A stretch of 64,000 nucleotides of DNA from Streptomyces flaveolus (lineage in GTDB: Bacteria; Actinomycetota; Actinomycetes; Streptomycetales; Streptomycetaceae). Under the pieces are notes generated by a model, which saw only the letters and a list, made by a program, of their open reading frames with translations, did not search any database and was not told where the DNA came from. Numbering within the stretch: the first letter of the stretch is position 1; the number at the start of each line of letters is the position of its first letter. This document shows positions 26,077-35,421 of the stretch, piece by piece. A program made the position numbers and the translations under genes. The stretch is from positions 186,001-250,000 of the forward strand of contig NZ_JNWV01000001.1 in the NCBI RefSeq assembly GCF_000716535.1. Reading direction: 5' to 3'.

Positions 26077-27831
26077 TCACAACCTCGGCTCGACCCGCGC
26101 GATCCTCCTCAGCAGGCCCGGCGCGAAGCGGGCCAGCAGATGGGCGCCGCGGGCCTCCGGGGTCACGGGTACCACCGCCCTGTTGTCGGCCACCGCGTCC
26201 AGGACGGCGTCGGCCACCTTCTCCGGTGGGTAGTTGCGCAGGCCGTACAGGCGAGCCGTCCTCTGCCGGCGGCGGCGTTGTTCCGCCTCGTCGACACCGG
26301 CGAAGTGCGCCGTCGAGGTGATGTCGGTGTTGACGAAGCCCGGGCAGACCGCCGTGACGCCGATGTCCCCGGCGGCCAGCTCGGCGCGCAGGCACTCGGA
26401 GAGCATCAGGACCGCCGCCTTGGAGGTGCTGTAGGCGGGCAGCGCGCGCGAGGGCTGGTAGGCGGCGGCCGACGCGACGTTGACGATGTGGCCGCCCTGG
26501 CCGCGTTCGGCCATCCGTGCGCCGAAGAGCCGGCAGCCGTGGATGACGCCCCACAGGTTCACGTCCAGCACCTTGCGCCAGTCGTCGGTCGTCGTGGTGA
26601 AGAAGGAGCCCGACAGACCGATGCCCGCGTTGTTGACCAGCACGTCCAGCACGCCGTACGTGTGGTGGACCTTCTCCGCGAGCTTCTCCATCGCCTGCTC
26701 GTCGGAGACGTCGGCCGGCTCCGCCCAGGCCTCGGGCGCGCCGGCCAGCCGGGACAGTTCGGCGGTGCGGGCGGCGGCCTCGGTGTCACGGTCGACGGCG
26801 ATCACCCGCGCGCCGGCCTCGGCGAAGGCGAACGCGGTGGCCCGGCCGATCCCGCTGCCCGCGCCGGTGACCAGCACGAGCTGGCCGGCGAACCGGTCGG
26901 CGTGGCGCCCGGTGGCCTGCGGGGAGGGACGGCCGCCCTCGACGGAGGTCGCGAACTCCCTGATCCAGGCGGCGACCTGGTCGGGTCGCGTGCGCGGGAC
27001 CCAGTGGCCGGCCGGGAGGGTGCGGCGGGTCAGCCGGGGCACCCACCGGTCCAGGTCGTCGTAGAGCCGCTCGGAGAGGAACGGGTCGTCCTGGGGCGTG
27101 ATGAGCTGCACGGGCGCGTGTGCGTACGCGTCCGGACGCGGCCTGCGCAGCCGTGCGCGGACGTTGTCCCGGTACAGCCAGGCGCCGTGCGCGGCGTCGG
27201 TGCGGAGCGAGGCGGTCGGGTAGTCGCGGTCCCGGACCCGCTCGAGCCGCTCCAGGATCTTCGGCCAGTACTTGCCGAGCGGCCCGCGCCAGGCGAGCTC
27301 CGGCAGGGCCGGCGTGTGCAGCAGGTACACGTACCAGGACTTGGCGCCCTGGCCGAGGAGCTGGCCCACCCGGCGGGGAGTGGGGCGCTTCACGCGCGCG
27401 TTGATCCAGTGCCCGAGGTGGTCGAGGGACGGCCCGGAGATCGAGGTGAAGGAGGCGACACGGCCCTCCGTGCGGCCGACGGTGACGAACTCCCAGGACT
27501 GCGTCGAGCCCCAGTCGTGCCCGACGAGGTGCACCGGCCGGTCCGGGCTGACCGCGTCCACGACGGCCAGGAAGTCGTCGGTGAGCTTGGGCAGGGTGTA
27601 GCCGCCGCGCAGGGGCCGGGGTGCCGTGGAGCGGCCGTGGCCCCGGACGTCGTAGAGGACCACGTGGAAGCGGCCGGCGAGCCGGACGGCGACCTCCGAC
27701 CAGACCTCCTTGCTGTCCGGGTAGCCGTGCACCAGCACCATCGTCGGCTGGTCCGGGTCGCCCAGCTCGGCGACGCACAGTTCGATCCCGCCCGTGCGCA
27801 CTCGGCGCTCGCGTGCACCTTCCAAGGTCAC
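26077..27831 (-). CDS. alpha/beta hydrolase-short-chain dehydrogenase fusion (EphD-like)
   Basis: A 584-residue two-domain enzyme. Residues 1-290 are an alpha/beta hydrolase with the oxyanion HGYPDS, nucleophile elbow GHDWGS and a late GHWVP His. Residues 310-584 are a classical SDR with TGAGSGIGRA, NNAGIG and the YSTSK active site. The order matches mycobacterial EphD, linked to lipid or epoxide chemistry; the substrate here is unknown. The GTG at 27831 overlaps the upstream stop (GTGA) after GGAGGAG, so translation is coupled to the M24-like gene. The reading frame stays open far upstream, but that part is antisense to the M24 gene and not used. Confidence 0.88.
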   Translation of the reverse strand: MTLEGARERRVRTGGIELCVAELGDPDQPTMVLVHGYPDSKEVWSEVAVRLAGRFHVVLYDVRGHGRSTAPRPLRGGYTLPKLTDDFLAVVDAVSPDRPVHLVGHDWGSTQSWEFVTVGRTEGRVASFTSISGPSLDHLGHWINARVKRPTPRRVGQLLGQGAKSWYVYLLHTPALPELAWRGPLGKYWPKILERLERVRDRDYPTASLRTDAAHGAWLYRDNVRARLRRPRPDAYAHAPVQLITPQDDPFLSERLYDDLDRWVPRLTRRTLPAGHWVPRTRPDQVAAWIREFATSVEGGRPSPQATGRHADRFAGQLVLVTGAGSGIGRATAFAFAEAGARVIAVDRDTEAAARTAELSRLAGAPEAWAEPADVSDEQAMEKLAEKVHHTYGVLDVLVNNAGIGLSGSFFTTTTDDWRKVLDVNLWGVIHGCRLFGARMAERGQGGHIVNVASAAAYQPSRALPAYSTSKAAVLMLSECLRAELAAGDIGVTAVCPGFVNTDITSTAHFAGVDEAEQRRRRQRTARLYGLRNYPPEKVADAVLDAVADNRAVVPVTPEARGAHLLARFAPGLLRRIARVEPRL

Positions 27832-28670
27832 TTCTCCTCCGCCCAGCGCCGCGTGTGCGGCAGATCGTCGTCCAGCCAGAACGCGCTCTCCTCGGGGTCC
27901 CGGGAGTCGGTGACCACCAGGATCTCCTCGAACTTCGCGCCTGTCCCCCGGAAGCCGAGGTGGGGTTCGACCGCCCAGAGGCCCGGCCGCGGCGGGTGGT
28001 CCGAGAAGCGGTACGGCGACCACAGCGGCGACCAGCCCTGGCGGTGGCCGTGCAGCGCGTCGGCGGCCAGGCCCTTCAGGGACTGCGTGCCGAACCCGAA
28101 CAGATGGGGTGACCAGCGGCGCTGCCGTACCCGGTCCACCTTGTGGGCGATCACCCCGAAGGGGTAGGCCCGGTGCCGGTTGGCGTAACCCTGGCGGACC
28201 ATGAGCCGGTCCACGTCCTGGTAGATCTCCCGCAGCGGACGCCGCTCGCGCACCTCGCGCAGGATCAGCTCGCGGTGTGCCGCCAGGTCGGCCATCAGCC
28301 GGTCCTGCACCGGGTTCACGCCCAGCGAGCCCGAGTAGCCGATGTCCGCCGTGTACCCCTCGTACACCGGCGCCAGGTCGAGGATGAACGGCATTCCGGG
28401 CTCCAGAGCGCGGCCGGTCGGGAAGAACTGCAACGGCACGCGGAAGCCCACGAACGCCGTGCGGTCCCCGAACCAGGCGAAGGGCAGGTGGAACCAGTCC
28501 CGCACCCCGCGCTGGCGCAGCCACGCGCGCTGCATCCGGGCCGCCTCGCGCTCGGTCACCCCCGGCTCCAGACGGGCCGCGACCGCCTCCGCGCACTCGT
28601 AGGCGAGGCGCTGCACGGTCCGGAAACCCTCCAGCTCCGCCGAGCGTTCACCGGTCGACGTCGTCGCCAT
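27828..28670 (-). CDS. M24 peptidase-like (aminopeptidase P/creatinase fold) protein
   Basis: A 280-residue pita-bread fold protein. Two aspartates of the metal site appear in LDLAPVYEGYTADIG and the two glutamates in VEPHL and FEEILVV, whereas the central His-containing segment reads PHLFGFGT rather than the usual GHGIG. Either an X-Pro peptidase or a catalytically changed relative. The ATG at 28670 follows GAGGTGGG. It overlaps the hydrolase-SDR gene by 4 bp and the two should form one operon, suggesting a common substrate pathway that I cannot name. Confidence 0.82.
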   Translation of the reverse strand: MATTSTGERSAELEGFRTVQRLAYECAEAVAARLEPGVTEREAARMQRAWLRQRGVRDWFHLPFAWFGDRTAFVGFRVPLQFFPTGRALEPGMPFILDLAPVYEGYTADIGYSGSLGVNPVQDRLMADLAAHRELILREVRERRPLREIYQDVDRLMVRQGYANRHRAYPFGVIAHKVDRVRQRRWSPHLFGFGTQSLKGLAADALHGHRQGWSPLWSPYRFSDHPPRPGLWAVEPHLGFRGTGAKFEEILVVTDSRDPEESAFWLDDDLPHTRRWAEEK

Positions 28671-28870
28671 GCCCACCTCGCCCCACCGTCGCGGTACGTG
28701 CTCGTAACTTGACACCGGAGAATCTCGCATTTGTTAGACCCAGCGTCAACAGTGGTGCCCGTACCTCTCAAGGAGGGGGTCCCTTACGGAACCCCTACAC
28801 CTGGAGGCGGACTCGAAGACGGCTCTTCGGTCTGACGACGGACGTGGTCCGTGTCACTACCGTCGACTGC

Positions 28871-29842
28871 GTGACTGTGATCGCGACCGAAAGCCTGAGC
28901 AAGCGGTTCCCCCGGGTGACCGCGCTCGACCGCCTGTCCGTGGACATCGGACCCGGTGTGACCGGACTCGTCGGGGCCAACGGCGCCGGCAAGTCCACCC
29001 TGATCAAGATCCTGCTGGGGCTGTCCCCCGCCACGGAGGGCCGCGCCGAGGTGCTCGGCCTCGACGTCGCCACCAAGGGCGCCGCCATCCGCGAGCGCGT
29101 CGGGTACATGCCGGAGCACGACTGCCTGCCGCCGGACGTCTCGGCCACCGAGTTCGTCGTCCACATGGCCCGCATGTCCGGCCTGCCGCCCGCCGCCGCC
29201 CGCGAGCGCACCGCCGACACCCTGCGCCACGTCGGGCTGTACGAGGAGCGCTACCGCCCCATCGGCGGCTACTCGACCGGCATGAAGCAGCGGGTGAAGC
29301 TCGCCCAGGCGCTGGTGCACGACCCGCAGCTGGTCTTCCTGGACGAGCCGACCAACGGCCTCGACCCGGTCGGCCGCGACGAGATGCTCGGCCTGATCCG
29401 CCGCATCCACACCGACTTCGGCATCTCGGTGCTCGTCACCTCCCACCTGCTCGGCGAGCTGGAACGCACCTGCGACCACGTCGTCGTCATCGACGGCGGC
29501 AAGCTCCTGCGCGCCAGCTCCACCACCGACTTCACCCAGACCACGACCACCCTCGCGATCGAGGTCACCGACAGCGACACCCACCCGGACGGCACCCGCG
29601 CGGTCCGCGAGGCGCTGCACGCGCGCGGGGTGGACACGCACGCGGAGGCCGGCGGACTGCCCGGCGCCGGACACATCCTGCTGCTGACCGCCACGGGCGA
29701 CGAGACCTACGACCTCGTCCGGGACGTGGTGGCCGACCTCGGCCTCGGCCTGGTGCGCATGGAGCAGCGCCGGCACCACATCTCCGAGGTGTTCACCAGC
29801 AGCGACGAACAGCGGAAGGAGGCCGTCGGCCATGGCGGTTGA
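28871..29842 (+). CDS. ABC transporter ATP-binding protein
   Basis: A 323-residue ATPase. Walker A GANGAGKST, signature YSTGMKQRV, Walker B LVFLDEPTNGLDP and the switch His region TSHLL are intact. The C-terminal 100 residues follow the regulatory part of ABC-2 type exporters. The GTG at 28871 starts the domain; a longer frame upstream is unlikely to be translated, and no strong ribosome binding site is visible, so leaderless translation is possible. It overlaps the next permease gene by 11 bp. Two ATPase/permease pairs in a row suggest one exporter of unknown cargo. Confidence 0.88.
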   Translation: MTVIATESLSKRFPRVTALDRLSVDIGPGVTGLVGANGAGKSTLIKILLGLSPATEGRAEVLGLDVATKGAAIRERVGYMPEHDCLPPDVSATEFVVHMARMSGLPPAAARERTADTLRHVGLYEERYRPIGGYSTGMKQRVKLAQALVHDPQLVFLDEPTNGLDPVGRDEMLGLIRRIHTDFGISVLVTSHLLGELERTCDHVVVIDGGKLLRASSTTDFTQTTTTLAIEVTDSDTHPDGTRAVREALHARGVDTHAEAGGLPGAGHILLLTATGDETYDLVRDVVADLGLGLVRMEQRRHHISEVFTSSDEQRKEAVGHGG

Positions 29843-30743
29843 GCAGCCCACGCCGGCGATGGCCGGCGCCGACCAGTCCCGCATCCACGACATCGGCTAC
29901 CGCGGCTACGACGGCCCCCGCCTCGGCCGCGCCTACGCCCGCCGCTCGCTGTACTCGCAGTCCCTGCGCGGCGCCTACGGCCTCGGCCGCTCGGTGAAGT
30001 CCAAGGTGCTGCCGATGCTGCTGTTCGCGGTGATGTGCGTGCCCGCCGCCATCATGGTGGCCGTCGCCGTCGCCACCAAGGCGCACGAGCTGCCGGTGTC
30101 CTACACCCGGTACGCGATCATCATGCAGGCCGTGATCAGCCTGTACGTCGCCTCCCAGGCGCCCCAGGCGGTCTCCCGCGACCTGCGCTTCAAGACCGTA
30201 CCGCTGTACTTCTCGCGGCCCATCGAGACCGCCGACTACGTCCGCGCCAAGTTCGCGGCGCTCGCCTCGGCGCTGTTCATCCTGACCGCCGCACCGCTGA
30301 TCGTGCTCTACGTGGGTGCGCTGCTGGCCAAGCTGGACTTCGCCCACCAGACCAAGGAATTCGCCCAGGGACTGGTCTCCGTGGCCCTGCTCTCACTGCT
30401 CTTCGCCGGCATCGGCCTGGTCATCGCCGCGTTCACCCCGCGCCGCGGCTTCGGCATCGCCGCCGTGATCGCCGTACTGACCATCTCCTACGGGGCGGTC
30501 TCCACCCTCCAGGCCATCGCCTACACGCAGGACAGCAACAGCGCCATCCCGTGGATCGGCCTGTTCTCGCCGATCACGCTGATCGACGGCCTGCAGTCCG
30601 CGTTCCTCGGCGCCGGCTCCGCCTTCCCCGGCGGGGTGGGCCCGTCCAACGGCGAGGGCGTGGTCTACGTCCTGTTCGTCCTCGGCCTGATCGCCGCCTG
30701 CTACGGCCTCCTGAACCGCCGCTACCGGAAGGTGGGACTGTGA
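29832..30743 (+). CDS. ABC-2 type permease
   Basis: A 303-residue membrane protein with six hydrophobic helices from about residue 60, after a soluble N-terminal part with SRIHDIGYRGYDGPRLG. That N-terminal motif is usual in actinobacterial ABC-2 permeases. It is the partner of the ATPase whose gene overlaps its start by 11 bp, and it is followed by the second pair after 52 bp. Confidence 0.85.
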   Translation: MAVEQPTPAMAGADQSRIHDIGYRGYDGPRLGRAYARRSLYSQSLRGAYGLGRSVKSKVLPMLLFAVMCVPAAIMVAVAVATKAHELPVSYTRYAIIMQAVISLYVASQAPQAVSRDLRFKTVPLYFSRPIETADYVRAKFAALASALFILTAAPLIVLYVGALLAKLDFAHQTKEFAQGLVSVALLSLLFAGIGLVIAAFTPRRGFGIAAVIAVLTISYGAVSTLQAIAYTQDSNSAIPWIGLFSPITLIDGLQSAFLGAGSAFPGGVGPSNGEGVVYVLFVLGLIAACYGLLNRRYRKVGL

Positions 30744-30795
30744 CCGCGCCCAGCCCGTCCACCGCCACCACCCTTCCAAGGAACGGGCTGCGCCC

Positions 30796-31707
30796 ATGAG
30801 CACTCTCACCATCGACCACGTCTCCCGCTGGTTCGGCAACGTGGTCGCCGTCAACGACATCACCATGACCATCGGCCCCGGCGTCACCGGCCTGCTCGGC
30901 CCCAACGGCGCCGGAAAGTCCACCCTCATCAACATGATGGGCGGCTTCCTCGCCCCCTCCACCGGCACGGTCACCCTCGACGGACAGCCGGTGTGGCGCA
31001 ACGAGACCATCTACCGGCACATCGGCATCGTCCCCGAGCGGGAGGCGATGTACGACTTCCTCACGGGCCGCGAATTCGTCTTCGCCAACGCCGAACTGCA
31101 CGGCCTCGGCGACAAGGCCGCCCAGCGCGCGCTCGCCACGGTCGAGATGGAGTACGCCCAGGACCGGAAGATCTCCACGTACTCCAAGGGCATGCGGCAG
31201 CGCGTGAAGATGGCGAGCGCCCTGGTCCACGACCCGTCGCTGCTCCTGCTGGACGAGCCGTTCAACGGCATGGACCCGCGCCAGCGCATGCAGCTCATGG
31301 ACCTGCTGCGGAAGATGGGCGACGAGGGCCGCACGGTGCTGTTCTCCTCGCACATCCTCGAAGAGGTCGAGCAGCTCGCCCGGCACATCGAGGTCGTCGT
31401 CGCCGGACGGCACGCGGCCAGCGGCGACTTCCGCAGGATCCGCCGCCTGATGACCGACCGCCCGCACCGCTACCTCGTCCGCTCCAGCGACGACCGCGCC
31501 CTCGCGGCCGCGCTGATCGCCGACCCGTCCACGGCCGGCATCGAGGTCGACCACGCCGAGGGCGCCCTGCGCATCCAGGCCGTCGACTTCGGCCGTTTCA
31601 CCGCCCTGCTGCCGAAGGTCGCCAGGGACCACGGCATCCGGCTCCTCACGGTCTCGCCGTCCGACGAGTCCCTGGAGTCCGTCTTCTCGTACCTGGTCGC
31701 GGCGTAG
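30796..31707 (+). CDS. ABC transporter ATP-binding protein (second pair)
   Basis: A 303-residue ATPase with Walker A GPNGAGKST, signature YSKGMRQRV, Walker B LLLLDEPFNGMDP and SSHILEEVEQL. It resembles the ATPase encoded at 28871 and is probably a duplicate of it. Its partner permease starts 10 bp downstream. The ATG follows AAGGAACGGGCTGCGCCC. Confidence 0.88.
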   Translation: MSTLTIDHVSRWFGNVVAVNDITMTIGPGVTGLLGPNGAGKSTLINMMGGFLAPSTGTVTLDGQPVWRNETIYRHIGIVPEREAMYDFLTGREFVFANAELHGLGDKAAQRALATVEMEYAQDRKISTYSKGMRQRVKMASALVHDPSLLLLDEPFNGMDPRQRMQLMDLLRKMGDEGRTVLFSSHILEEVEQLARHIEVVVAGRHAASGDFRRIRRLMTDRPHRYLVRSSDDRALAAALIADPSTAGIEVDHAEGALRIQAVDFGRFTALLPKVARDHGIRLLTVSPSDESLESVFSYLVAA

Positions 31708-31717
31708 GAGGCCGAAG

Positions 31718-32437
31718 ATGTACGACCCCACCGTCGCCCGGCTCACCTACCGGGCCCTGCTCGGCCGCCGCAGGGCCCTCATCCTCGGCGCGCTGCCACT
31801 GCTGCTCATCGTGATCTCCGTGGCCGTCCGCGCCCTGACCGGGGCCGACGACCAGACGGCCTCGGACGTCCTCGGCGGCTTCGCGCTCGCCACCATGGTG
31901 CCGATCATCGGTGTCATCGCCGGCACCGGCGCGATCGGCCCGGAGATCGACGACGGCTCCGTCGTCTACCTGCTGTCCAAGCCGCTCAAGCGGCCCACGA
32001 TCATCCTCACCAAGCTGATCGTCGCCATCGCCGTGACCATGGTCTTCTCGGCGGTGCCGACCCTGATCGCCGGCCTGATCCTGAACGGCAACGGCCAGCA
32101 GATCGCCGTCGCCTACACGGTCGCCGCGCTCGTCTCCTCCATCGCCTACTCGGCGCTGTTCCTGCTGCTGGGCACGGTCTCCCGGCACGCGGTGGTCTTC
32201 GGGCTCGTCTACGCCCTGGTCTGGGAGGCGCTGTTCGGCTCCCTGGTGCCGGGCGCGCGCACGCTGAGCGTCCAGCAGTGGTCGCTGGCCGTCGCCCACA
32301 AGATGGCCGGCGGGGACCTGGTGACCTCCGAGGTGGGCCTGCCGACGGCCACCGTGCTGCTGGTGGCGGTCACCGTCCTGGCCACCTGGTACGCCGGGCA
32401 GAAGCTGCGGTCGCTGACGCTCGCGGGCGAGGAGTGA
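31718..32437 (+). CDS. ABC-2 type permease (second pair)
   Basis: A 239-residue membrane protein with six helices, beginning in the second segment TYRALLGRRRALILG. The stretch DGSVVYLLSKPLKRPTIILTK is typical of ABC-2 permeases that work with the YSKGM-type ATPases. It closes the four-gene unit of two ATPase/permease pairs. Confidence 0.85.
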   Translation: MYDPTVARLTYRALLGRRRALILGALPLLLIVISVAVRALTGADDQTASDVLGGFALATMVPIIGVIAGTGAIGPEIDDGSVVYLLSKPLKRPTIILTKLIVAIAVTMVFSAVPTLIAGLILNGNGQQIAVAYTVAALVSSIAYSALFLLLGTVSRHAVVFGLVYALVWEALFGSLVPGARTLSVQQWSLAVAHKMAGGDLVTSEVGLPTATVLLVAVTVLATWYAGQKLRSLTLAGEE

Positions 32438-32515
32438 CGGGTCCCGGACTTGACGGGGGCTTCACCCCGGCCCGGGCACACTGGGCGGAGCGGATGAACG
32501 GCTGGGAGGCCGGAG

Positions 32516-32758
32516 ATGGCTGAGGAGACGCCACAGCACGAAGGCCGGGAGCGGGCCGGCGAGGACGTGTGGGACGACGTCGTCCTGGACGAGACGTTCG
32601 TCCGGGCGGCCGAGACCTCCGAGCCGTCGGCCCGGGCGCGGATGCTCGCCGCCCGCTGGCGGTCCGAGGCACCCGAGCCGCAGCCCTGGCGCTCCGACGA
32701 GCCACCGGCCGGCTGGTTCTTCAGCAAGGCGCGGCGCCGCAGACGGCGGCGCCGATAG
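32516..32758 (+). CDS. small conserved-looking hypothetical protein
   Basis: An 80-residue soluble protein: acidic first half (DVWDDVVLDETFVRAAE), a tryptophan-rich middle, and a C-terminal tail of eight arginines after KARR. The ATG follows GGAGGCCGGAG, a strong ribosome binding site. I recognise no domain; the DETFVRAAETSEPSARARML stretch is likely the conserved part. It follows the ABC genes by 79 bp and may be read through from them. Confidence 0.65.
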   Translation: MAEETPQHEGRERAGEDVWDDVVLDETFVRAAETSEPSARARMLAARWRSEAPEPQPWRSDEPPAGWFFSKARRRRRRRR

Positions 32759-32806
32759 CCCTCGTCCGTTTGTTCGTTTTATTCGGTGGCGTCCAACTCC
32801 GGCGCC

Positions 32807-32847
32807 GGGCACAGTGGTTGTGCCCCATCTGCCGGGATCGTCCCGGC
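32807..32847 (+). terminator. tandem hairpins after the small hypothetical gene
   Basis: GGGCACA-GTGGT-TGTGCCC (32807-32825) is followed 5 bp later by GCCGGGA-TCG-TCCCGGC (32831-32847), both with perfect 7 bp stems. They lie about 50 bp after the stop of the small hypothetical gene and directly before a 20-codon ORF, so they may end one transcript or form an attenuator. Confidence 0.55.
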
Positions 32848-32874
32848 GTCACCGACTGGGAGCGGAGGTGGGCG

Positions 32875-32937
32875 ATGCCCATGCACGGCAGTGCGCCCAG
32901 CTCCCGACAGGGCAGCCCGAGGCCGGCTCCGGAGTGA
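32875..32937 (+). CDS. possible 20-codon leader ORF
   Basis: ATG-started frame (MPMHGSAPSS..., 20 residues) preceded by GGAGCGGAGGTGGGCG, a strong ribosome binding site, and by two tandem hairpins. Nothing downstream is close enough to be clearly attenuated. Coding is unproven. Confidence 0.3.
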   Translation: MPMHGSAPSSRQGSPRPAPE

Positions 32938-33035
32938 TGCGCCACCCCTCCGTGGAGCCACGGGGGCTGCCCGGGGCGGCCGCTTCGAGCACGCGATGTC
33001 GCTCTCGCGTGGGCCGCCCACCCAGCCGCGGCCAC

Positions 33036-33070
33036 GGGGGGCTCGGCCACCCATGGTGGTCGAGCCCCCC
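33036..33070. terminator. long-stem hairpin before the delta-60 repeat gene
   Basis: GGGGGGCTCG and CCACC pair with GGTGG and CGAGCCCCCC around a CAT loop, with one G/T interruption, giving a stem of about 16 bp. No U tract. It may be a terminator or a structural RNA element. Confidence 0.6.
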
Positions 33071-33270
33071 TGGCGTCGGCGAGGGAGAGCGGGACGGAGA
33101 GAAGAGGCGGGACTCGCACTGGTCGGGGCGCCCGAGTCGGACCGAAGTATGAGCGTATTTCCGGCGCGGAGTCACCTGGCCGAGGCATGTCGGGCGATAG
33201 AGCACCCGGACGGCCGTACGGTCAGCGTGTCCTGATACAGGCCGTTTCGTCGCTCCTAGCATGTGCGGCC

Positions 33271-34608
33271 ATGTTCTCCCTCCTCCACGGCCTTCTTCAC
33301 GGCCCTCTTCGTGGTCTTCTCCACGGCCTCCGGCGGCTGCCGGTCCGGGGCGGCGCCGCGGCCACCGCGGCATTGGCGCTCCTGCTCGCCTCGCCCGGTT
33401 CCGCCCATGCCGCCTCCGGCGACCTCGACTCGTCCTTCGGCGGCAACGGCAAGGTGGTCGACCTCGACGTCTCCGCCGGGATCGAGGGGCACGGTCTCGC
33501 CGTGCAGGACGACGGCAAGCTGGTCGCGCTCGGCAGCTTCTACGGCGAGGGCACCGGCCCCGACTTCGTGGTGGTGCGGTACAACCCCGACGGGACGCTG
33601 GACAGCGGCTTCGGCAACGAGGGCGTCGTCACCACCGACTTCGGCCAGGGCGAGGAAGCGGCCCACGGGCTCGCGCTGCAACCCGACGGGAAGATCGTCG
33701 TCGTGGGCACCACGCAACGGCCCGGGTCCGAGGGCTGCTGCTGGTTCACGGTGGCCCGCTACCAGCCCGACGGGGATCTGGACACCGGCTTCGGCGACGG
33801 CGGCCGTACGATCACCGACTTCGGTTCGGACGGCTCCGCCGACGCCTACGCGGTCACCGTGCAGCCCGACGGCCGGATCGTCGCCGTCGGCCAGTCCGGC
33901 GGTGACATCGTGGTGGCCCGCTACGACTCCGCCGGCGACCCGGACCCCACCTTCAGCGGCGACGGCCAGCTGACCACGCACTTCTCGGCGGGAGGCATCT
34001 CGACCGCCCAGGACGTGGCGCTTCAGTCCGACGGCAGGATCGTCGTCGCCGGCGGTGTCGGACTCGGCAATCCCGGCTACACGCCGGCCTTCGCACTGGT
34101 CCGCTACAACCCCAACGGGAGCCTGGACACCGGATTCGACGGCGACGGCAAGCGGGTCGTCGGCTTCAGCGGAGAGGCCCAGGGGTACGGACTGGTGCTC
34201 ATCCCGGGCGGTGACATGGCGGTCGCCGGTTACGTCACTCCCTCCGGCGGCACCAGCAGCCGGTTCGCCCTGGCCCGGCTCAACGCCGACGGCTCCCTGG
34301 ACACCGGATTCGACGGTGACGGCAAGGTGACGACGACGTTCGCGGGCGGCGCACGCGCTCATGACGTGGCACTCCAGTCCGACGGCAAGCTGGTCGCCGC
34401 CGGCAGCCGCGGCGGTGACTGGGCCCTGGCGCGCTACAACACGAACGGCAGCCTGGACACCGGATTCGACGGTGACGGCAAGGTGGTCACCGACTTCACC
34501 CCCGGGGTCGCCGACCACGCGCGCGACGTCGTGGTCCAGGCCGACGGCAGGATCGTGGCCGCCGGCGACGCCGATACGTACCTGGCCCTGGCCCGCTACC
34601 TGCCCTGA
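33271..34608 (+). CDS. secreted delta-60 repeat protein
   Basis: A 445-residue exported protein with a Sec signal peptide (residues 1-46, ending SAHAASG) followed by about seven repeats of 52-58 residues, each with a core like ALARYNTNGSLDTGFDGDGK. These delta-60 repeats (TIGR02608 type) form a propeller or solenoid on the cell surface. Identical 20 bp stretches of the repeat recur at 34123, 34297 and 34453. No catalytic residues are evident. The ATG at 33271 gives the best signal peptide, but the ribosome binding site is poor. Function unknown; perhaps adhesion or a surface ligand. Confidence 0.8.
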   Translation: MFSLLHGLLHGPLRGLLHGLRRLPVRGGAAATAALALLLASPGSAHAASGDLDSSFGGNGKVVDLDVSAGIEGHGLAVQDDGKLVALGSFYGEGTGPDFVVVRYNPDGTLDSGFGNEGVVTTDFGQGEEAAHGLALQPDGKIVVVGTTQRPGSEGCCWFTVARYQPDGDLDTGFGDGGRTITDFGSDGSADAYAVTVQPDGRIVAVGQSGGDIVVARYDSAGDPDPTFSGDGQLTTHFSAGGISTAQDVALQSDGRIVVAGGVGLGNPGYTPAFALVRYNPNGSLDTGFDGDGKRVVGFSGEAQGYGLVLIPGGDMAVAGYVTPSGGTSSRFALARLNADGSLDTGFDGDGKVTTTFAGGARAHDVALQSDGKLVAAGSRGGDWALARYNTNGSLDTGFDGDGKVVTDFTPGVADHARDVVVQADGRIVAAGDADTYLALARYLP

Positions 34609-34620
34609 CGCGGCGGCCCG

Positions 34621-35421
34621 CTAGCCGAGCAGCCGCTCCAGGACGACCGCGATCCCGTCCTCCTCGTTGGAGGACGTGATCTCGTCGGCCACCGCCCTCA
34701 GTTCCGCGTGGGCGTTGGCCATGGCCACGCCGCGGGCGGCCCAAGCGAACATCGGGATGTCGTTGGGCATGTCGCCGAAGGCGATCGTGTCGGCGGCCTT
34801 CACTCCCAGGCGGCGGGCCGCCAGGGAGAGGCCGGTGGCCTTCGACAGGCCGAGCGGGAGCAGCTCCACGATGCCCTCGCCCGCCATGGCCACCGTGACG
34901 AAGCCGCCGGCCGCCTGCCGGGCCGCCTCCGCCAGCTCGTCGTCGCCCATCGTCGGATGCTGTATGTAGATCTTGTTCAGGGGCGCCGTCCAGAGGTCGG
35001 AGGCGTCCGTGAAGGGGGTGCCGGGCAGCTTGCCGGTGACCGCGTAGCCCGGGCCCACCAGCACCTCGCCGTCCAGGCCGTCCCGGCTGGCCGCCAGGTA
35101 CAGCGGGCCCACCTCGGCCTCGATCTTGGCCAGGGCCACGCCCGCGAGCTGCCGGTCCAGGGTGACCGAGGTCAGCAGGCGGTGGGAGCCGGCGTCGTAC
35201 ACCTGGGCGCCCTGGCCGCAGACGGCGAGGCCGTCGTAGCCGAGGTCGTCCAGGATGTGCCGGGTCCAGGGGACCGCGCGGCCGGTGACGACGATGTGCG
35301 CGGCGCCCGCCGCGGTGGCCGCGGCGAGCGCGTCCCGGGTGCGCTGGGAGACCGACTCGTCGGAGCGCAGGAGCGTCCCGTCGAGATCGGTGGCGATCAG
35401 TCGGTACGGGAAGGCGGTCAC
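34621..35421 (-). CDS. HAD-superfamily Cof-type phosphatase (paralogue)
   Basis: A 266-residue HAD hydrolase with [21 protein letters not shown] and [11 protein letters not shown]. It resembles the protein encoded at 23418-24293 and, like it, has no identifiable substrate. Its ATG overlaps the stop of serS by 4 bp (ATGA), so it is translated in coupling with seryl-tRNA synthetase, an arrangement that seems conserved in Streptomyces and suggests a housekeeping role. Confidence 0.87.
   Translation of the reverse strand: MTAFPYRLIATDLDGTLLRSDESVSQRTRDALAAATAAGAAHIVVTGRAVPWTRHILDDLGYDGLAVCGQGAQVYDAGSHRLLTSVTLDRQLAGVALAKIEAEVGPLYLAASRDGLDGEVLVGPGYAVTGKLPGTPFTDASDLWTAPLNKIYIQHPTMGDDELAEAARQAAGGFVTVAMAGEGIVELLPLGLSKATGLSLAARRLGVKAADTIAFGDMPNDIPMFAWAARGVAMANAHAELRAVADEITSSNEEDGIAVVLERLLG

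Larger units (their letters stand above)
32759..33270. other. structured 512 bp region without a confident gene
   Basis: Two tandem hairpins at 32807-32847, a 20-codon ORF with a ribosome binding site, and a 16 bp stem at 33036-33070. Otherwise only shadow frames. It could hold a regulatory RNA or the leader of the delta-60 repeat protein. Confidence 0.6.

Noticed and set aside
27832..28596. N-terminal extension of the hydrolase-SDR gene to 28596
   Set aside because: The extension overlaps the M24-like gene in another frame; the GTG at 27831 with GGAGGAG and a GTGA overlap is a better start.
33036..33070. CRISPR or transposon end
   Set aside because: One isolated inverted repeat with no copies nearby and no transposase or Cas gene in the window.
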